Shown piece after piece: positions 1 to 11,950 of a stretch of 64,000 nt of DNA (the first letter of the stretch is position 1; the number at the start of each line of letters is the position of its first letter). The translations under genes and the position numbers were made by a program. Source of the DNA: Erwinia typographi (GTDB lineage Bacteria > Pseudomonadota > Gammaproteobacteria > Enterobacterales > Enterobacteriaceae); assembly GCF_000773975.1 (NCBI RefSeq), contig NZ_JRUQ01000029.1, forward strand, positions 62,001 through 126,000, given 5' to 3'. A model generated the notes under the pieces. That model was given only the letters and a program-made list of their open reading frames with translations. It was not told where the DNA came from and did not search any database.

Positions 1-111
1 CAGGAGCTTATCTGCAAGCCTGATGGCCTCGCTTATCCTGTGCGCGATGGCATTCCAGTTCTGCTGGAGACCGAAGCGCGCGCGCTGACGTTGGAAGAGA
101 TCCACCCATGA
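1..111 (+). CDS. ycaR: YcaR, small UPF0434-type protein (3' end only)
   Basis: The first 36 codons in frame 1 run to a TGA at 109-111 and match from memory the C-terminal half of the ~60-residue YcaR family ([19 protein letters not shown]). The 5' end lies outside the window. Family members are small Trm112-like proteins whose N-terminal CxxC would be upstream of this window; the exact role is unclear. The stop overlaps the kdsB start (ATGA), so the two genes are translationally coupled, as in E. coli. Confidence 0.85.
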   Translation, partial: QELICKPDGLAYPVRDGIPVLLETEARALTLEEIHP

Positions 112-860
112 GTTTTATTGCTATTATCCCGGCGCGCTATGCCTCAACGCGGCTGCCGGGGAAACCGCTGGTTGATATTCAGGGCAAGCCGATGGTGGTG
201 CATGTGATGGAGCGGGCGCTGGAGTCCGGCGCCGACCGCGTCATTGTCGCTACCGATAACGAAGAGGTGGCGCGCGCCGTAGAGGCGGCGGGCGGAGAGT
301 TTTGCATGACCCGCCCTGACCATCACTCGGGAACGGAACGCCTGGCTGAAGTGATCGATCGTTACCAGTTCCCTGACGACACGATTATTGTCAACGTGCA
401 GGGCGATGAACCGATGATCCCGCCGGTGATCGTTCGCCAGGTAGCTGAAAACGTGGCGCAGAGTGAAGCCGGAATGGCGACGCTGGCGGTGCCTGTTGAA
501 ACGGCAGAGGAGGCATTTAATCCTAACGCGGTAAAAGTGGTGATGGACGCCAAAGGCTATGCGCTCTATTTCTCGCGTGCCACCATTCCCTGGGACCGTG
601 AACGTTTTGCTCAATCGCGCGAGACCATCGGCGAGACCTTCCTGCGTCACATCGGGATTTACGGTTATCGCGCTGGCTTCATCCGCCGCTATGTCAGTTG
701 GGAACCCAGCCCGCTGGAGCAGATAGAGCTGCTGGAACAGCTGCGGGTACTGTGGTACGGCGAAAAGATCCATGTGGCCGTTGCGAAGGCGATCCCCAGC
801 GTTGGCGTTGATACGCCGGAAGATCTGGCGCGCGTGCGCGCCGCTATGCAGTCCTGGTAA
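108..860 (+). CDS. kdsB: 3-deoxy-manno-octulosonate cytidylyltransferase (CMP-KDO synthetase)
   Basis: This cytosolic enzyme activates KDO with CTP to CMP-KDO, the donor used by the KDO transferase in building the LPS inner core and lipid A. At 250 aa it is close to the usual ~248. The N-terminal nucleotide-binding signature [15 protein letters not shown] (about residues 7-21) and the NVQGDEP motif (about 95-101) are present. The start overlaps the ycaR stop by ATGA. A GC-rich hairpin without a U-tract (868-886) lies between it and ycbJ. Assignment is secure. Confidence 0.98.
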   Translation: MSFIAIIPARYASTRLPGKPLVDIQGKPMVVHVMERALESGADRVIVATDNEEVARAVEAAGGEFCMTRPDHHSGTERLAEVIDRYQFPDDTIIVNVQGDEPMIPPVIVRQVAENVAQSEAGMATLAVPVETAEEAFNPNAVKVVMDAKGYALYFSRATIPWDRERFAQSRETIGETFLRHIGIYGYRAGFIRRYVSWEPSPLEQIELLEQLRVLWYGEKIHVAVAKAIPSVGVDTPEDLARVRAAMQSW

Positions 861-867
861 TCCCGTC

Positions 868-886
868 GGGGCCAGCGACTGGCCCC
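868..886 (+). other. Hairpin between kdsB and ycbJ
   Basis: An 8-bp perfect stem (GGGGCCAG / CTGGCCCC) with a 3-nt loop follows the kdsB stop. There is no T-run after it, so it is not a standard intrinsic terminator. It may stabilise the 3' end of the kdsB message or attenuate read-through into ycbJ. Confidence 0.4.
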
Positions 887-914
887 CTCTCCACTTTGTT
901 TAAAGGAGGAGTAA

Positions 915-1808
915 ATGGAACAGCTCCGCTCAGAACTTTCTCTGGTATTGGGCGAAACCCTCAGCCGTCTCGAATGCATCAGCGAGCAACCCTGGTCCAG
1001 CCTCTACTCGCTCTATGATCAGCAGGGACATTCGTTTCCGCTGGTGGCAAAGTACTTCAACGTCAAAGGCATCGCGGCGCAGGAAGCTTATAAGCTTTCC
1101 ATGCTGGCGCGCGACAGCACGGTGCGCCTGCCGACGGTTTATGGCCTGATCGTCAGCCAGCAGCCGCCGCAGCATGAGGTGCTGCTGATTGAGCGGATGG
1201 GGGGCGTGTCGGTCGAAGCGCCAACCCGCACGCCCCAGCGCTGGCTACAGCTACAGGATCAGATCGTTGCCGCCCTGCTGGCCTGGCACCGAATCGACAG
1301 CCATGGGTTGGTGGGCAGCGTCGACAGCACCCAGGAAAATAGCTGGGTGTCCTGGTATGCGCAAAGGGTGGAGGTGATTTGGTCTACGCTCAACTTTATG
1401 CGGCCCGACGGGCTTTCCATGGAGCAGCGGCGAGTGCTGTATCGCAGCCGTGAAAATCTGGGTAATCTGCTGGCGGATTTTAACGATCCCTGCGTATTGG
1501 TACACGGCAATCTCTCCCTCGGTAACATGCTGAAAGAGGCGTGGAGTGACCAGCTACTGTCGATGATTAACCCCGGCATGATGCTTTGGGCGCCAAGAGA
1601 GTACGATCTTTTCCGGCTGTGCGAAGAAGGGCTGTCGGAATCTTTGCTGTACCATTATCTGAAGCAGGCGCCGGTGGCCGATGGTTTCGTTGCCCGGCGC
1701 TGGTTATATACGTTATGGGACGAGGCCGATCGTCTGATTCATACCGGCCAGTTTGATTCATCCCGCTTTGAGCGCGCGGCAGCGTCACTGATTCCCTGGC
1801 TCAGCTGA
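915..1808 (+). CDS. ycbJ: YcbJ, APH-fold protein, probable pseudokinase
   Basis: The 297-aa product resembles E. coli YcbJ along its length as recalled, including APTRTPQRW near residue 100 and WAPREYDLFRL near 223. The family has the aminoglycoside-phosphotransferase/kinase-like fold and no firmly established function. In place of the catalytic HGD motif it has HGN (VHGNLSLGNML, about 196-206), and the usual metal-binding DxG position reads NPG. This suggests that phosphotransfer is lost or altered. A strong SD (AAAGGAGGAG) precedes the start. The 3' end overlaps convergent elyC by 24 bp. Confidence 0.88.
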   Translation: MEQLRSELSLVLGETLSRLECISEQPWSSLYSLYDQQGHSFPLVAKYFNVKGIAAQEAYKLSMLARDSTVRLPTVYGLIVSQQPPQHEVLLIERMGGVSVEAPTRTPQRWLQLQDQIVAALLAWHRIDSHGLVGSVDSTQENSWVSWYAQRVEVIWSTLNFMRPDGLSMEQRRVLYRSRENLGNLLADFNDPCVLVHGNLSLGNMLKEAWSDQLLSMINPGMMLWAPREYDLFRLCEEGLSESLLYHYLKQAPVADGFVARRWLYTLWDEADRLIHTGQFDSSRFERAAASLIPWLS

Positions 1809-2573
1809 GGGCGTGTCGCCGGAGGTTAGCGCCTGCCAGCTTCTCCCCAGCCACTCATAAATTGCCCGATCGCTGTGACCAAGCCAGACCGGAGAGGGGA
1901 TCGCCCGTTCCCAGAAGTTCAGCGGCGAGGTAATGGCCAGCTGATTAGCCGGAGCCGGTAACGGGTTCAGGCCCTGCTGCTGGAAAAAGATCATCGCCCG
2001 CGGCAGATGGGAGGCTGAAGTCACCAGCAGGAAAGGGCGGTTTGCCACCACTTTAGCCACTTCAGCCGCTTCCTGGCGCGTGTCCCTTGGCTTATCCAGC
2101 GCCACGATCGCGTCAGGAGGTACGCCTAACGACTGCGCCACCCTTGATGTTACCTCCGCAGAGCTGACGGGATTGCCCGGCGCGGCTGCGCCGGTGAAAA
2201 TCATCTTTGATCCAGGATTCTGCCGCCACAGGCGGATACCTTCGACCAGCCTTGGCAGGCTGTTGCCGATCATATTGGAGCCTGGCGCCCAGTCTGGATT
2301 CCAGGTATAGCCGCCGCCCAGCACGACCACGTAATCCACCTGTTGCTGGTTTCGCCAGGTCGGGTAGCGGCTCTCGGTCGGCGCCAGCAGGCGATCGGCG
2401 ATCGGCTGCAAGCTGATCAGCGCCAGCATCAGGCAGCCTACGGAGAGGATAATTTTCCCGGTTTTCTGCCAGCGGCTGAACCAGAGCAACAAAAGCGCGA
2501 TTATCATCAGCACCAGCAGCAAAGGCAGCGGCAGCAAAAGACTACCGACGAGTTTTTTTAAGGCAAAAAGCAT
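1785..2573 (-). CDS. elyC: ElyC (YcbC), DUF218 envelope biogenesis factor
   Basis: The 262-aa protein has two N-terminal membrane segments (about residues 8-30 and 36-55) followed by a DUF218 domain with VVLGGGYTWN and LLVTSASHLPRA motifs. In E. coli ElyC supports peptidoglycan synthesis at low temperature and is linked to undecaprenyl-phosphate lipid carrier metabolism. Length and sequence agree with the 259-aa E. coli protein. It is transcribed away from cmoM and converges on ycbJ with a 24-bp overlap and no terminator visible between them. Confidence 0.93.
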   Translation of the reverse strand: MLFALKKLVGSLLLPLPLLLVLMIIALLLLWFSRWQKTGKIILSVGCLMLALISLQPIADRLLAPTESRYPTWRNQQQVDYVVVLGGGYTWNPDWAPGSNMIGNSLPRLVEGIRLWRQNPGSKMIFTGAAAPGNPVSSAEVTSRVAQSLGVPPDAIVALDKPRDTRQEAAEVAKVVANRPFLLVTSASHLPRAMIFFQQQGLNPLPAPANQLAITSPLNFWERAIPSPVWLGHSDRAIYEWLGRSWQALTSGDTPSAEPGNQ

Positions 2574-2699
2574 GAAAACGGACTCCTTTTGTCCGAAAAA
2601 ACGCCACCCGAGAGCCTGGCGATGACTGAAAGGTTCATTCCTGGTCAGTGTATGTCAAAATAGCCTCAGGTTTCATCCACTCACCAGCCGGGAACAGCT

Positions 2700-3488
2700 A
2701 TGCAGGATCGCAACTTTGATGATATTGCCGAAAAATTTTCGAAGAATATCTACGGTACCACCAAAGGGCGTATCCGCCAGGCGATAGTCTGGCAGGAGCT
2801 GGACGAGATCCTCGCCACTCTGCCGCAAGGGCCGCTCCAGGTGCTGGATGCCGGAGGGGGAGAGGGACAAACCGGCTGTGGGCTGGCGGAGAGAGGGCAT
2901 CAGGTATTACTCTGCGACGTGTCCGGGGAGATGTTGCAGCGCGCACGCGTTCATGCTGAGGAAAAAGGTGTGAGCGGGAACATGCAATTTAAACAAATTA
3001 GCGCACAGTCAGTCGCTCAACATTTGGATAAGCCAGCCAATCTGGTATTGTTTCATGCTGTACTTGAATGGGTCGCCGAACCTGAAGCCGTATTAAAGGC
3101 GCTGTATGATGCTCTGGCCCCAGGCGGCGTGCTGTCGCTGATGTTTTATAACCTCAATGGTCTGATGATGCAGACGCTGGTGCTGGGCAATTTCGGCTAT
3201 ATGCAGGCCGACTTGCAGAAACGAAAAAGAAAAACGCTATCGCCAGATTACCCACGCGAGCCTGAACAGGTGTATCGCTGGCTACGGGAAGCTGGCTTCA
3301 TCGTTGAGAATAAAGCCGGCGTCCGCGTTTTTCATGACTATATGCGCGACAAACACAAGCAGAGTGAACGATTTGAGGAAGTTCTGGCGCTGGAGAAACG
3401 CTTTTGCCGCCAGGAGCCATTTTTAAGTTTGGGCCGTTATATCCACGTTACCGCGCGGAAACCCTTAAACAGGACGAACCATGAGTGA
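2700..3488 (+). CDS. cmoM: tRNA 5-carboxymethoxyuridine methyltransferase CmoM (SmtA)
   Basis: This SAM-dependent methyltransferase converts cmo5U34 to mcmo5U in certain tRNAs. The 262-aa protein has the class I SAM motif [10 protein letters not shown] at about residues 46-55 and the family motif FHAVLEWV. The stop codon overlaps the mukF start by 8 nt, and the mukF SD (AGGACGAACC) lies within its last codons, so cmoM heads the mukFEB transcript. The 126-bp gap to divergent elyC should hold both promoters. Confidence 0.95.
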   Translation: MQDRNFDDIAEKFSKNIYGTTKGRIRQAIVWQELDEILATLPQGPLQVLDAGGGEGQTGCGLAERGHQVLLCDVSGEMLQRARVHAEEKGVSGNMQFKQISAQSVAQHLDKPANLVLFHAVLEWVAEPEAVLKALYDALAPGGVLSLMFYNLNGLMMQTLVLGNFGYMQADLQKRKRKTLSPDYPREPEQVYRWLREAGFIVENKAGVRVFHDYMRDKHKQSERFEEVLALEKRFCRQEPFLSLGRYIHVTARKPLNRTNHE

Positions 3489-4803
3489 ATTTTCCCAGAC
3501 CGTACCGGAGCTGGTCGCCTGGGCGCGAAAAAATGACTTTTCCGTCACCTTGCCTACCGAACGCCTGACGTTTTTACTGGCGATTGCCACCCTTAACGGC
3601 GAGCGCATGGATGGCGAAATGAGCGAAGGCGAACTGACCGACGCCTTTCGTCACGTCAGCGAAGGATTCGAACAAACCAGCGAAACCGTTGGGGTCAGGG
3701 CCAATAATGCCATTAACGATATGGTGCGTCAGCGCCTGCTCAATCGCTTCGTCAGCGAACAGGCTGAAGGCAACGCGATCTATCGCCTGACGCCGCTGGC
3801 GATCGGCATTACGGATTACTACATTCGCCAGCGCGAATTCTCCACGCTCAGGCTGTCGATGCAGCTTTCCATTGTTGCCAGCGAGCTTAAGCGCGCCGCC
3901 GATGCGGCCGACGAAGATGGCGACGATTTCCACTGGCACCGTAACGTGTTCGCGCCGCTGAAGTACTCGGTGGCGGAAATCTTCGACAGCATCGATATTA
4001 CCCAGCGCATCATGGATGAGCAGCAGCAGGCGGTGAAGGACGATATCGCCCAGCTGCTGAACAAAGACTGGCGCGCCGCCATTTCCAGCTGCGAGATGCT
4101 GCTTAATGAAACGTCCGGCACGCTGCGCGAGTTACAGGATACGCTGGAAGCCGCAGGCGACAAGCTTCAGGCTAACCTGCTGCGCATCCAGGACGCCACG
4201 CTAAGCAGCCCGGATCTGGGCTTTATCGATAAGCTGGTTTACGATCTGCAAAACAAGCTGGATCGCATTATCAGCTGGGGCCAGCAGGCTATCGACCTGT
4301 GGATCGGCTACGATCGCCATGTGCACAAATTTATCCGCACCGCAATTGATATGGATAAAAACCGCGTCTTCGCTCAGCGTCTTCGCCAGTCGGTACAAAC
4401 TTATTTTGACCATCCCTGGGCCTTAACCTACGCCAATGCTGATCGCCTGTATGATATGCGCGATGAAGAGCTGACGCTGCGCAATGAAGAGGTGATGGGC
4501 GAGCTGCCTTCTGAACTGGAATACGAAGAGTTCAATGAAATTCGCGAACAGCTGGCGGCGATGATTGAAGAGGCGCTGGCTATCTACAAAGCGCAGCAAA
4601 AGCCGCTGAATCTGGGCGCGGTGATGCGTGACTATCTGGAACAGTATCCGCGCGCGCGCCATTTTGACGTGGCGCGAATTGTCGTCGATCAGGCCGTCCG
4701 CTTAGGCGTGGCCGAAGCAGATTTCTCCGGCCTGCCAGCAGAATGGCAGGTCATTAATGATTACGGAGCCAAGGTGCAGGCGCATGTCATCGATAAATAT
4801 TGA
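3481..4803 (+). CDS. mukF: Chromosome partition protein MukF (kleisin)
   Basis: MukF is the kleisin subunit of the MukBEF condensin: its N-terminal winged-helix domain dimerises and its C-terminal domain contacts the MukB ATPase head. The 440-aa length equals the E. coli protein and the family sequence is clear throughout (for example [11 protein letters not shown] near residues 41-51). It overlaps cmoM upstream and mukE downstream, giving tight stoichiometric coupling. Confidence 0.98.
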   Translation: MSEFSQTVPELVAWARKNDFSVTLPTERLTFLLAIATLNGERMDGEMSEGELTDAFRHVSEGFEQTSETVGVRANNAINDMVRQRLLNRFVSEQAEGNAIYRLTPLAIGITDYYIRQREFSTLRLSMQLSIVASELKRAADAADEDGDDFHWHRNVFAPLKYSVAEIFDSIDITQRIMDEQQQAVKDDIAQLLNKDWRAAISSCEMLLNETSGTLRELQDTLEAAGDKLQANLLRIQDATLSSPDLGFIDKLVYDLQNKLDRIISWGQQAIDLWIGYDRHVHKFIRTAIDMDKNRVFAQRLRQSVQTYFDHPWALTYANADRLYDMRDEELTLRNEEVMGELPSELEYEEFNEIREQLAAMIEEALAIYKAQQKPLNLGAVMRDYLEQYPRARHFDVARIVVDQAVRLGVAEADFSGLPAEWQVINDYGAKVQAHVIDKY

Positions 4804-5506
4804 ACAAGTGATGCCGGTTAAACTGGCCCAGGCGCTCGCCAACCCGGTTTTTCCAGCGCTGGACAGCCAGCTGCGCGCCGGTCGCCACATTGGTATTGAA
4901 GAGTTGGATCAGCATGCTTACCTGATGGATTATCAGGAGTATCTGGAAGAGTTTTACGCGCGTTACAATGTGGAGTTAATCCGCGCGCCGGAAGGCTTTT
5001 TCTATCTGCGTCCTCGCTCCACCACGCTGATCCCACGCTCGGTGCTTTCCGAGCTGGATATGATGGTGGGAAAAATCCTCTGCTATCTCTACCTCAGCCC
5101 TGAGCGGCTTGCCAATGAGGGTATTTTTACCCAGCAGGAGCTGTACGATGAGCTGCTGTCTCTGGCGGATGAGAACAAGCTGATGAAGCTGGTCAACCAG
5201 CGTTCTACCGGCTCCGATCTCGATCGGCAAAAGCTACAGGAAAAAATGCGTGCCTCGCTGAACAGGCTGCGCCGCCTCGGCATGGTGTGGTTTATGGGCA
5301 ACGACAGCAGCAAATTTCGCATTATTGAATCGGTGTTCCGTTTTGGCGCCGACGTGCGCAGCGGTGACGATGCCCGCGAAGCACAGTTAAGAATGATCAG
5401 AGATGGCGAGGCGATGCCGATCGAAGGCGGCCTGGCGCTTAATGATGAAAGCGATGAGGACGATGAGGCGCAGAACCCGTCGTCGGATAACGCGGAGAAT
5501 GAGTAA
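4784..5506 (+). CDS. mukE: Chromosome partition protein MukE
   Basis: MukE is the winged-helix (KITE-type) subunit that bridges MukF and modulates MukB ATPase activity and DNA loading. The start was set at ATG 4784 ([11 protein letters not shown]) rather than 4757 because family proteins begin with MSSxNIEQVMP; this gives 240 aa against about 234 in E. coli. It overlaps the end of mukF by 20 nt, and its stop abuts the mukB ATG. The C-terminus is acidic (DESDEDDE), as is usual. Confidence 0.96.
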   Translation: MSSINIEQVMPVKLAQALANPVFPALDSQLRAGRHIGIEELDQHAYLMDYQEYLEEFYARYNVELIRAPEGFFYLRPRSTTLIPRSVLSELDMMVGKILCYLYLSPERLANEGIFTQQELYDELLSLADENKLMKLVNQRSTGSDLDRQKLQEKMRASLNRLRRLGMVWFMGNDSSKFRIIESVFRFGADVRSGDDAREAQLRMIRDGEAMPIEGGLALNDESDEDDEAQNPSSDNAENE

Positions 5507-8500
5507 ATGATTGAACGCGGAAAATTTCGCTCGCTGACGCTGGTTAACTGGAACGGCTTTTTCGCCCGTACCTTTGACCTTGATGAGCTGGTCACCACCC
5601 TTTCAGGCGGGAACGGCGCGGGTAAATCCACCACCATGGCGGCCTTTATTACCGCGCTGATCCCCGACCTGACGCTGCTGCACTTCCGCAACACCACCGA
5701 AGCCGGAGCGACCTCTGGCTCGCGCGATAAGGGACTGCACGGCAAGCTGCGCCCCGGCGTCTGCTATGCGGCGCTGGACGTGGTGAACTCGGTGCATCAG
5801 CGGGTGATCGTCGGCGTACGCCTGCAACAGGTGGCTGGCCGCGATCGAAAAGTGGATATCAAGCCTTTCAGCATTCACGGCCTGCCGATGTCGATCAACC
5901 CGACGGAGATTCTGACCGAAACGGTCAATGCCCGTCAGGCCCGCGTGCTGCCGCTTAGCGAACTGAAAGAGAAGTTCGAGGCGATGGAAAGCGTGCAGTT
6001 CAGGCAGTTCAACTCGATCACCGACTATCACTCGCTAATGTTCGACCTGGGGATCGTGGCTCGTCGTCTGCGCTCCGCTGCCGACCGCAGCAAATATTAC
6101 CGTCTGATTGAAGCCTCGCTGTACGGCGGTATCTCCAGCGCCATTACCCGCTCGCTGCGTGACTACCTGCTGCCGGAAAACAGCGGCGTGCGTAAGGCTT
6201 TCCAGGATATGGAAGCCGCGCTGCGCGAAAACCGCATGACGCTGGAAGCCATCCGCGTCACGCAGTCCGATCGCGACCTGTTCAAGCACCTGATTTCTGA
6301 AGCCACCAGCTATGTTGCGGCGGACTATATGCGTCACGCCAACGAACGCCGCATTCACCTGGACGGCGCGTTGCTGAACCGTAACGAGCTGTTTGGCAGC
6401 CGCAAGCAGCTGGCGGCTGAACAGTATCGCCATGTAGAAATGGCGCGCGAGCTGGCCGAACACAACGGCGCCGAGAGCGATCTGGAAACCGATTACCAGA
6501 GCGCCAGCGATCATCTGAATCTGGTGCAGACGGCGATGCGCCAGCAGGAAAAAATCGAGCGCTATGAAGGCGATATCGACGAGCTGACCTACCGTCTGGA
6601 AGAGCAGAACGAGGTGGTGGCCGAAGCTCGCGAAGTGCAGGAAGAGAATGAAGCCCGAAGCGAGGCCGCCGAGCTGGAGGTCGACGAGCTGAAAAGCCAG
6701 CTGGCGGACTACCAGCAGGCGCTGGACGTGCAGCAAACGCGTGCCATCCAGTACCAGCAGGCCCTGCAAGCCTTGCAGCGCGCGCAGGAGATTTGCCGGG
6801 TTGCCGACCTGACGGTCGACAATGCCGAAGAGTGGCAGGATACCTTCCGTGCGAAGGAGCAGGAAGCGACAGACAAACTGCTGCAGCTGGAACAAAAGAT
6901 GAGCGTGGCGCAGGCAGCGCACAGTCAGTTTGAGCAGGCCTTTGAGCTGGTGGGACGCATCGCCGGCCCGGTCAGCCGTTCCGACGCTTATCAGACTGGC
7001 CGGGAGCTGCTGCGCGATGCCAGCAATCAGCGCTATCATGCTGACCAGCTCCAGTCTTTACGCTCCCGCGTCTCGGAAATGGAGCAACGCCTGCGCGAGC
7101 AGCAGGAGGCGGAGCGCCTGCTGAACGAATTCTGCAAGCGTCACGGTCAGCAGTTCGAACCGCAGGATCTGGAGGCGTATCAGTACGAACTGGAAGCCCG
7201 TATTGAGCAGCTTTCCGAGAGCGTTTCGGCGGCGGGCGAACGCCGCATGGAAATGCGTCAGGAACTGGAGCAGGTTCGCGAACGCATTGCCCGCCTGCTC
7301 AAACAGGCGCCTCACTGGCACGCCGCGCAGGAGATCCTGATTCAGCTCGGTGAGCAAACCGGCCAGGCGCTGGAAAGCAGCCAGCAGGTGACCGAGTACA
7401 TGCAGCAGCTGCTGGAGCACGAGCGTGAAACCACGGTTGAACGTGACGAAGTGTCCACCCGCAAGCGCGAAGTAGAAAAGCAGATCGATCGTCTTAGCCA
7501 GCCCGGCGGGGCGGAAGATGCGCGGCTGAATCATCTGGCCGAACGCTTTGGCGGCGTGCTGCTGTCAGAAATTTACGACGATGTCACCATCGAAGATGCG
7601 CCTTATTTCTCGGCGCTGTACGGACCGGCGCGCCACGGTATCGTGGTTCCCGATCTCTCTCTGGTGCAGGAGCTGCTGGATGGTCTGGATGATTGCCCGG
7701 AAGATCTCTATCTGATTGAGGGCGATCCTCAGTCATTTGATGACAGCGTTTTTAACGTTGAAGAGCTGCAAAAGGCGGTGGTGGTCAAGTCTGGCGATCG
7801 CCAGTGGCGCTACTCCCGCTTCCCGAAAGTGCCGCTGTTTGGCCGCGCCGCACGCGAGAACCAGCTTGATCTGCTGCGTGCGGAGCGCGAAACCCTGGCC
7901 GAACGTTTTGCCACGCTGTCGTTCGACGTGCAGAAAACGCAGCGTCTGCATCAGTCCTTCAGCCGCTTTATCGGCAGCCACTTAGCGGTGGCCTTTGAGG
8001 CCGATCCTGAAGCCGAAATGCGGGTGCTCAACCTGCGTCGTGGCGAGCTTGAGCGCGGCCTGACTGCACATGAAAGCGAAAACCAGCAGCAGCGTCAGCA
8101 GTTTGACCAGGCGAAAGAGGGCGTGGCACAGCTGAACCGCCTGATGCCTCGCGTCAGCCTGCTGCTGGATGAAACCTTGCAGGATCGCTATGACGAGCTG
8201 TTGGAGCGGCTGGACGAAGCGCAGGAAGCCGCGCGCTTTATCCAGCAGCACGGTAATCAGCTGGCGAAGCTGGAGCCGCTGCTTTCCGTACTGCAAAGCG
8301 ATCCGGAACAGCATGAGCAGCTCAAGCTGGATTACCAGCAGGCGCAGCAGGTTCAGCGCGATGCCCGCCAGCAGGCCTTTGCGGTGACCGAAGTGGTGCA
8401 GCGCCGCGCGCACTTTGGCTACGTTGATTCTGCCGGGATGCTGGACGGTAACAGCGATCTGAATGAGAAGCTGCGCAAACGCCTGGAACAGGCCGAGTCT

Positions 8501-9970
8501 GAGCGCGCCAGCGCTCGCGAGCAGATGCGCAGCCATCAGGCGCAGTTCACCCAGTATTCGCAGGTGCTGGCATCGCTGAAAAGTTCCTATGATGCCAAGC
8601 GCGATATGCTGAAAGAGTTGCAGCAGGAGATGCAGGATATTGGCGTGCAGGCCGACGCCAGCGCCGAAGAGCGCGCGCGTCTGCGTCGCGATGAACTCTA
8701 TGCCGCGCTCAGCAACAACCGCGCCCGCCGCAATCAGCTTGAGAAGCAAATCACCTTCTGCGAAGCGGAAATGGACGCGTTGCAGAAAAAACTGAAGCGC
8801 GTCGAGCGTGACTACCACCAGGGGCGCGAGCAGGTTGTCCATGCTAAAGCGGGCTGGGTGGCGGTGCTGCGCCTGGTGAAAGACAACGGCGTCGAGCGCC
8901 GCCTGCATCGCCGCGAGCTGGCCTATCTGGGCGGCGAAGAGCTGCGTTCAATGTCGGATAAGGCGCTGGGTGCGCTGCGTCTGGCGGTAGCCGATAACGA
9001 GCATCTGCGTGATGTGCTTCGCCTCTCCGAGGACCCGAAACGTCCTGAACGTAAAATTCAGTTCTTTATTGCGGTCTATCAGCATCTGCGCGAGCGTATC
9101 CGTCAGGACATCATCCGTACGGACGATCCGGTCGAGGCGATCGAGCAGATGGAGATCGAACTGGGGCGCCTGACGGAAGAGCTAACCGCGCGCGAGCAGA
9201 TGCTGGCTATCAGCTCACGCAGCGTGTCTAATATTATCCGTAAGACTATTCAGCGCGAGCAAAACCGCATTCGCCAGCTGAACCAGGGCTTGCAGGCGGT
9301 AAGCTTTGGTCAGGTGAAGAGCGTTCGCCTCAACGTTAACGTGCGCGAAACGCATTCGATGCTGCTGGACGTGCTGTCCGAGCAGCACGAGCAGCACCAG
9401 GACCTGTTCAACAGTAACCGTCTCACCTTCTCTGAGGCGCTGGCTAAGCTGTATCAGCGTCTCAACCCACAAATTGATATGGGCCAGCGCACGCCACAAA
9501 CGATTGGGGAAGAGCTGCTGGATTACCGTAACTATCTGGAAATGGAAGTTGAGGTTAATCGAGGTTCAGACGGCTGGCTGCGTGCGGAAAGCGGTGCCCT
9601 GTCAACGGGTGAGGCTATCGGTACCGGGATGTCGATTCTGGTGATGGTGGTACAAAGCTGGGAGGAAGAGTCCCGCCGCCTGCGTGGCAAAGATATCTCT
9701 CCCTGCCGTCTGCTGTTCCTGGATGAGGCCGCGCGCCTGGATGCCAAGTCTATCGCCACGCTGTTTGAATTGTGCGATCGCCTTGAAATGCAGCTGATCA
9801 TCGCGGCGCCAGAAAACATCAGTCCGGAGAAAGGCACCACCTATAAGCTGGTGCGTAAAGTGATTAATAATATTGAGCACGTACATGTGGTCGGGCTACG
9901 TGGTTTTGCCGCCGAGCCGACGGCAGCCAACTCCGCTACGCCGGAAGAGAGCCAGCAGGCCTCTTCCTGA
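5507..9970 (+). CDS. mukB: Chromosome partition protein MukB (SMC-like condensin ATPase)
   Basis: MukB is the SMC-like ATPase that extrudes and organises chromosomal DNA with MukE and MukF; its hinge binds topoisomerase IV. The 1487-aa protein (E. coli 1486) has a Walker A motif GGNGAGKST (about 34-42), long Glu/Gln/Leu-rich coiled coils, a globular hinge around residues 650-780, an ABC signature STGEAIGTG (about 1366) and a Walker [12 protein letters not shown] (about 1402). It starts directly after the mukE stop. A terminator-like hairpin follows at 10026. Confidence 0.99.
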   Translation: MIERGKFRSLTLVNWNGFFARTFDLDELVTTLSGGNGAGKSTTMAAFITALIPDLTLLHFRNTTEAGATSGSRDKGLHGKLRPGVCYAALDVVNSVHQRVIVGVRLQQVAGRDRKVDIKPFSIHGLPMSINPTEILTETVNARQARVLPLSELKEKFEAMESVQFRQFNSITDYHSLMFDLGIVARRLRSAADRSKYYRLIEASLYGGISSAITRSLRDYLLPENSGVRKAFQDMEAALRENRMTLEAIRVTQSDRDLFKHLISEATSYVAADYMRHANERRIHLDGALLNRNELFGSRKQLAAEQYRHVEMARELAEHNGAESDLETDYQSASDHLNLVQTAMRQQEKIERYEGDIDELTYRLEEQNEVVAEAREVQEENEARSEAAELEVDELKSQLADYQQALDVQQTRAIQYQQALQALQRAQEICRVADLTVDNAEEWQDTFRAKEQEATDKLLQLEQKMSVAQAAHSQFEQAFELVGRIAGPVSRSDAYQTGRELLRDASNQRYHADQLQSLRSRVSEMEQRLREQQEAERLLNEFCKRHGQQFEPQDLEAYQYELEARIEQLSESVSAAGERRMEMRQELEQVRERIARLLKQAPHWHAAQEILIQLGEQTGQALESSQQVTEYMQQLLEHERETTVERDEVSTRKREVEKQIDRLSQPGGAEDARLNHLAERFGGVLLSEIYDDVTIEDAPYFSALYGPARHGIVVPDLSLVQELLDGLDDCPEDLYLIEGDPQSFDDSVFNVEELQKAVVVKSGDRQWRYSRFPKVPLFGRAARENQLDLLRAERETLAERFATLSFDVQKTQRLHQSFSRFIGSHLAVAFEADPEAEMRVLNLRRGELERGLTAHESENQQQRQQFDQAKEGVAQLNRLMPRVSLLLDETLQDRYDELLERLDEAQEAARFIQQHGNQLAKLEPLLSVLQSDPEQHEQLKLDYQQAQQVQRDARQQAFAVTEVVQRRAHFGYVDSAGMLDGNSDLNEKLRKRLEQAESERASAREQMRSHQAQFTQYSQVLASLKSSYDAKRDMLKELQQEMQDIGVQADASAEERARLRRDELYAALSNNRARRNQLEKQITFCEAEMDALQKKLKRVERDYHQGREQVVHAKAGWVAVLRLVKDNGVERRLHRRELAYLGGEELRSMSDKALGALRLAVADNEHLRDVLRLSEDPKRPERKIQFFIAVYQHLRERIRQDIIRTDDPVEAIEQMEIELGRLTEELTAREQMLAISSRSVSNIIRKTIQREQNRIRQLNQGLQAVSFGQVKSVRLNVNVRETHSMLLDVLSEQHEQHQDLFNSNRLTFSEALAKLYQRLNPQIDMGQRTPQTIGEELLDYRNYLEMEVEVNRGSDGWLRAESGALSTGEAIGTGMSILVMVVQSWEEESRRLRGKDISPCRLLFLDEAARLDAKSIATLFELCDRLEMQLIIAAPENISPEKGTTYKLVRKVINNIEHVHVVGLRGFAAEPTAANSATPEESQQASS

Positions 9971-10025
9971 AAAAATTCTGCCGGCAGATATAGTAAATAA
10001 TCGGTCGGCGGATTACTCTAGCCGA

Positions 10026-10065
10026 CGGCATCGGCTGTATTTGCAGCAAATGCCGTTTTCTTTTT
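10026..10065 (+). terminator. Likely terminator of the cmoM-mukFEB operon
   Basis: CGGCAT and ATGCCG form an outer stem with an inner GCTG/CAGC stem, separated by two-base internal loops, followed by TTTTCTTTTT. It lies 56 bp after the mukB stop and before ldtD. Confidence 0.65.
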
Positions 10066-10132
10066 CTATACTGATAACAATGACTAAAAACAGATGCAGC
10101 CATCTGTTTGGCACTTAACCTGGAGGCAAGGG

Positions 10133-11950
10133 ATGATGCTGGCAAAATCATGTTCTGGAAGGTTGACGCTGCTGGGCGTATGTCTGGCGCTGGCGGCAGC
10201 ACAGATGCAGCCAGCCATAGCGGGGATCCCGCCAGTTTCTGCTCCTGTTAAGCCTGAATATAGCGTCTCACAGGCTCAGAGCCAGCTGTTGTCCGTACTT
10301 CCCGTCGGCTATAAGCCTTACTACCTGACCGCACTGGCTCCGCTGTATTCCGGCAACGCTATGCAACCGATGTGGCAGGATCGTCAGGCCGTTCAGCAGT
10401 TCCAGCAGCAGTTGGCCGAGGTGGCTATCTCCGGCGTGCAGCCGCAGTTCAATCTCTGGGTCAAGCTGCTGACCGACCCTTCGGTCACCGGCATGGCGCG
10501 CGACGTGGTGCTGTCAGACGCGATGATGGGCTACCTGCAATTTGTCTCTACCGTGCCGGCTAAAGGGGAAACCTGGCTGTACAGCAACGTACCTTACAAA
10601 CTGGCCGTACCGACAATGTCGGCGATCAACCAGTGGCAAAGCGCGGTTCAGCGTGGCGGAACGGGCGTTTTTGTCGCCTCTCTGGCCCCACAGCATCCGC
10701 AGTATGTCCTTATGCACCAGGCGTTGAAAACGCTGTTAGCCGATAATCATCCCTGGCCGCAGCTGGCCGGGAAGCAGACGCTGAAGCCGGGACAGCTGAG
10801 TGATGACGTCCCGGCTCTCAGAGAGATTTTACAGCGTACCGGCATGATGACGGCTGGCTCTGATGCGCCAAAGCCTGACGACGATGCCGTGCCAACCTCC
10901 AGCGTTCCGGCGGGCTTTGTCGATGAGGAAGTGGCGGTCAGCCCTTCGGCCACGCCAGTGCCAGACAGCCCGAACACCCAGGCTAATACCCCTGCGCCAG
11001 CTGGCCAGGTTCAGGGCGAAGCGGCCCCGGCCAACCCCACGCATATTTATTCGGCAGAACTGGTTGAGGCAGTGAAACGCTTCCAGCGCTGGCAGGGGCT
11101 GGAACCCGATGGCGCTATTGGCGCAAGGACCCGTGAATGGCTGAACGTTTCGCCTCAGCTCCGTGCTTCGCTGTTAGCCCTGAACATACAGCGTTTACGC
11201 CTGCTGCCTGACGATATGCATAACGGGATTATGGTCAACATCCCCAACTATTCGCTGATCTACTACCTGAATGGCAGCCAGATACTGGCTTCCCGCGTTA
11301 TTGTTGGGCGTCCAGATCGTAAAACGCCGCTGATGCGCAGCGCGTTAAACAACGTGGTATTGAACCCGCCGTGGAACGTGCCGACGACGCTGGTCCGTCA
11401 GGATATTGTGCCGAAGGTGAAGCAGGACCCGGCCTACCTCTATAAGCATAACTACACGCTGCTTTCCGGCTGGAGTAGCGATGCCGAGGTGATCGATCCG
11501 TCGATGATTGACTGGAGCATGGTCTCTGCCACTTCGTTCCCGTATCGCATTCGTCAGGCACCAGGCGCCACCAACTCGCTGGGGCGTTACAAGTTCAATA
11601 TGCCCAGCTCCGATGCGATTTATCTGCACGACACGCCGAACCATAATCTGTTCCAGCGGGATATTCGGGCGCTGAGTTCTGGCTGCGTGCGGGTAAATAA
11701 AGCCTCGGACCTGGCCAACCTGTTGTTACAGGATGCGGGGTGGAACGACACCCGAATTTCCAGCACGCTGAAAGAGGGCGATACTCGCTACGTGCCGATT
11801 CGTCATCGCATCCCGGTCAACCTCTACTATCTGACTGCCTGGGTGGCTGACGACGGTAAGGCGCAGTATCGTACAGATATTTACAATTATGATATGACCG
11901 CGCGCTCGGGCGTACAGAGCATGGCTGCGGCTGGTCAATTAATGCTCTAA
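10133..11950 (+). CDS. ldtD: L,D-transpeptidase LdtD (YcbB)
   Basis: LdtD forms 3-3 (mDAP-mDAP) cross-links in peptidoglycan in the periplasm and gives beta-lactam tolerance and envelope-stress resistance. The start at 10133 was chosen because GGAGG sits 6 nt upstream and a signal peptide follows directly (hydrophobic core [14 protein letters not shown]); a longer reading frame opens at 10094. The ~605-aa protein has a peptidoglycan-binding domain (about 305-355), a Pro/Ala/Thr-rich segment before it, and a YkuD domain ending in SSGCVR with catalytic Cys about residue 518. Confidence 0.95.
   Translation: MMLAKSCSGRLTLLGVCLALAAAQMQPAIAGIPPVSAPVKPEYSVSQAQSQLLSVLPVGYKPYYLTALAPLYSGNAMQPMWQDRQAVQQFQQQLAEVAISGVQPQFNLWVKLLTDPSVTGMARDVVLSDAMMGYLQFVSTVPAKGETWLYSNVPYKLAVPTMSAINQWQSAVQRGGTGVFVASLAPQHPQYVLMHQALKTLLADNHPWPQLAGKQTLKPGQLSDDVPALREILQRTGMMTAGSDAPKPDDDAVPTSSVPAGFVDEEVAVSPSATPVPDSPNTQANTPAPAGQVQGEAAPANPTHIYSAELVEAVKRFQRWQGLEPDGAIGARTREWLNVSPQLRASLLALNIQRLRLLPDDMHNGIMVNIPNYSLIYYLNGSQILASRVIVGRPDRKTPLMRSALNNVVLNPPWNVPTTLVRQDIVPKVKQDPAYLYKHNYTLLSGWSSDAEVIDPSMIDWSMVSATSFPYRIRQAPGATNSLGRYKFNMPSSDAIYLHDTPNHNLFQRDIRALSSGCVRVNKASDLANLLLQDAGWNDTRISSTLKEGDTRYVPIRHRIPVNLYYLTAWVADDGKAQYRTDIYNYDMTARSGVQSMAAAGQLML

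Noticed and set aside
6035-8908. Long open frames on the minus strand inside mukB (6035-7039, 7982-8908).
   Set aside because: They mirror the codon bias of the MukB coiled-coil coding strand, have no SD or recognisable domain, and mukB is complete and certain.
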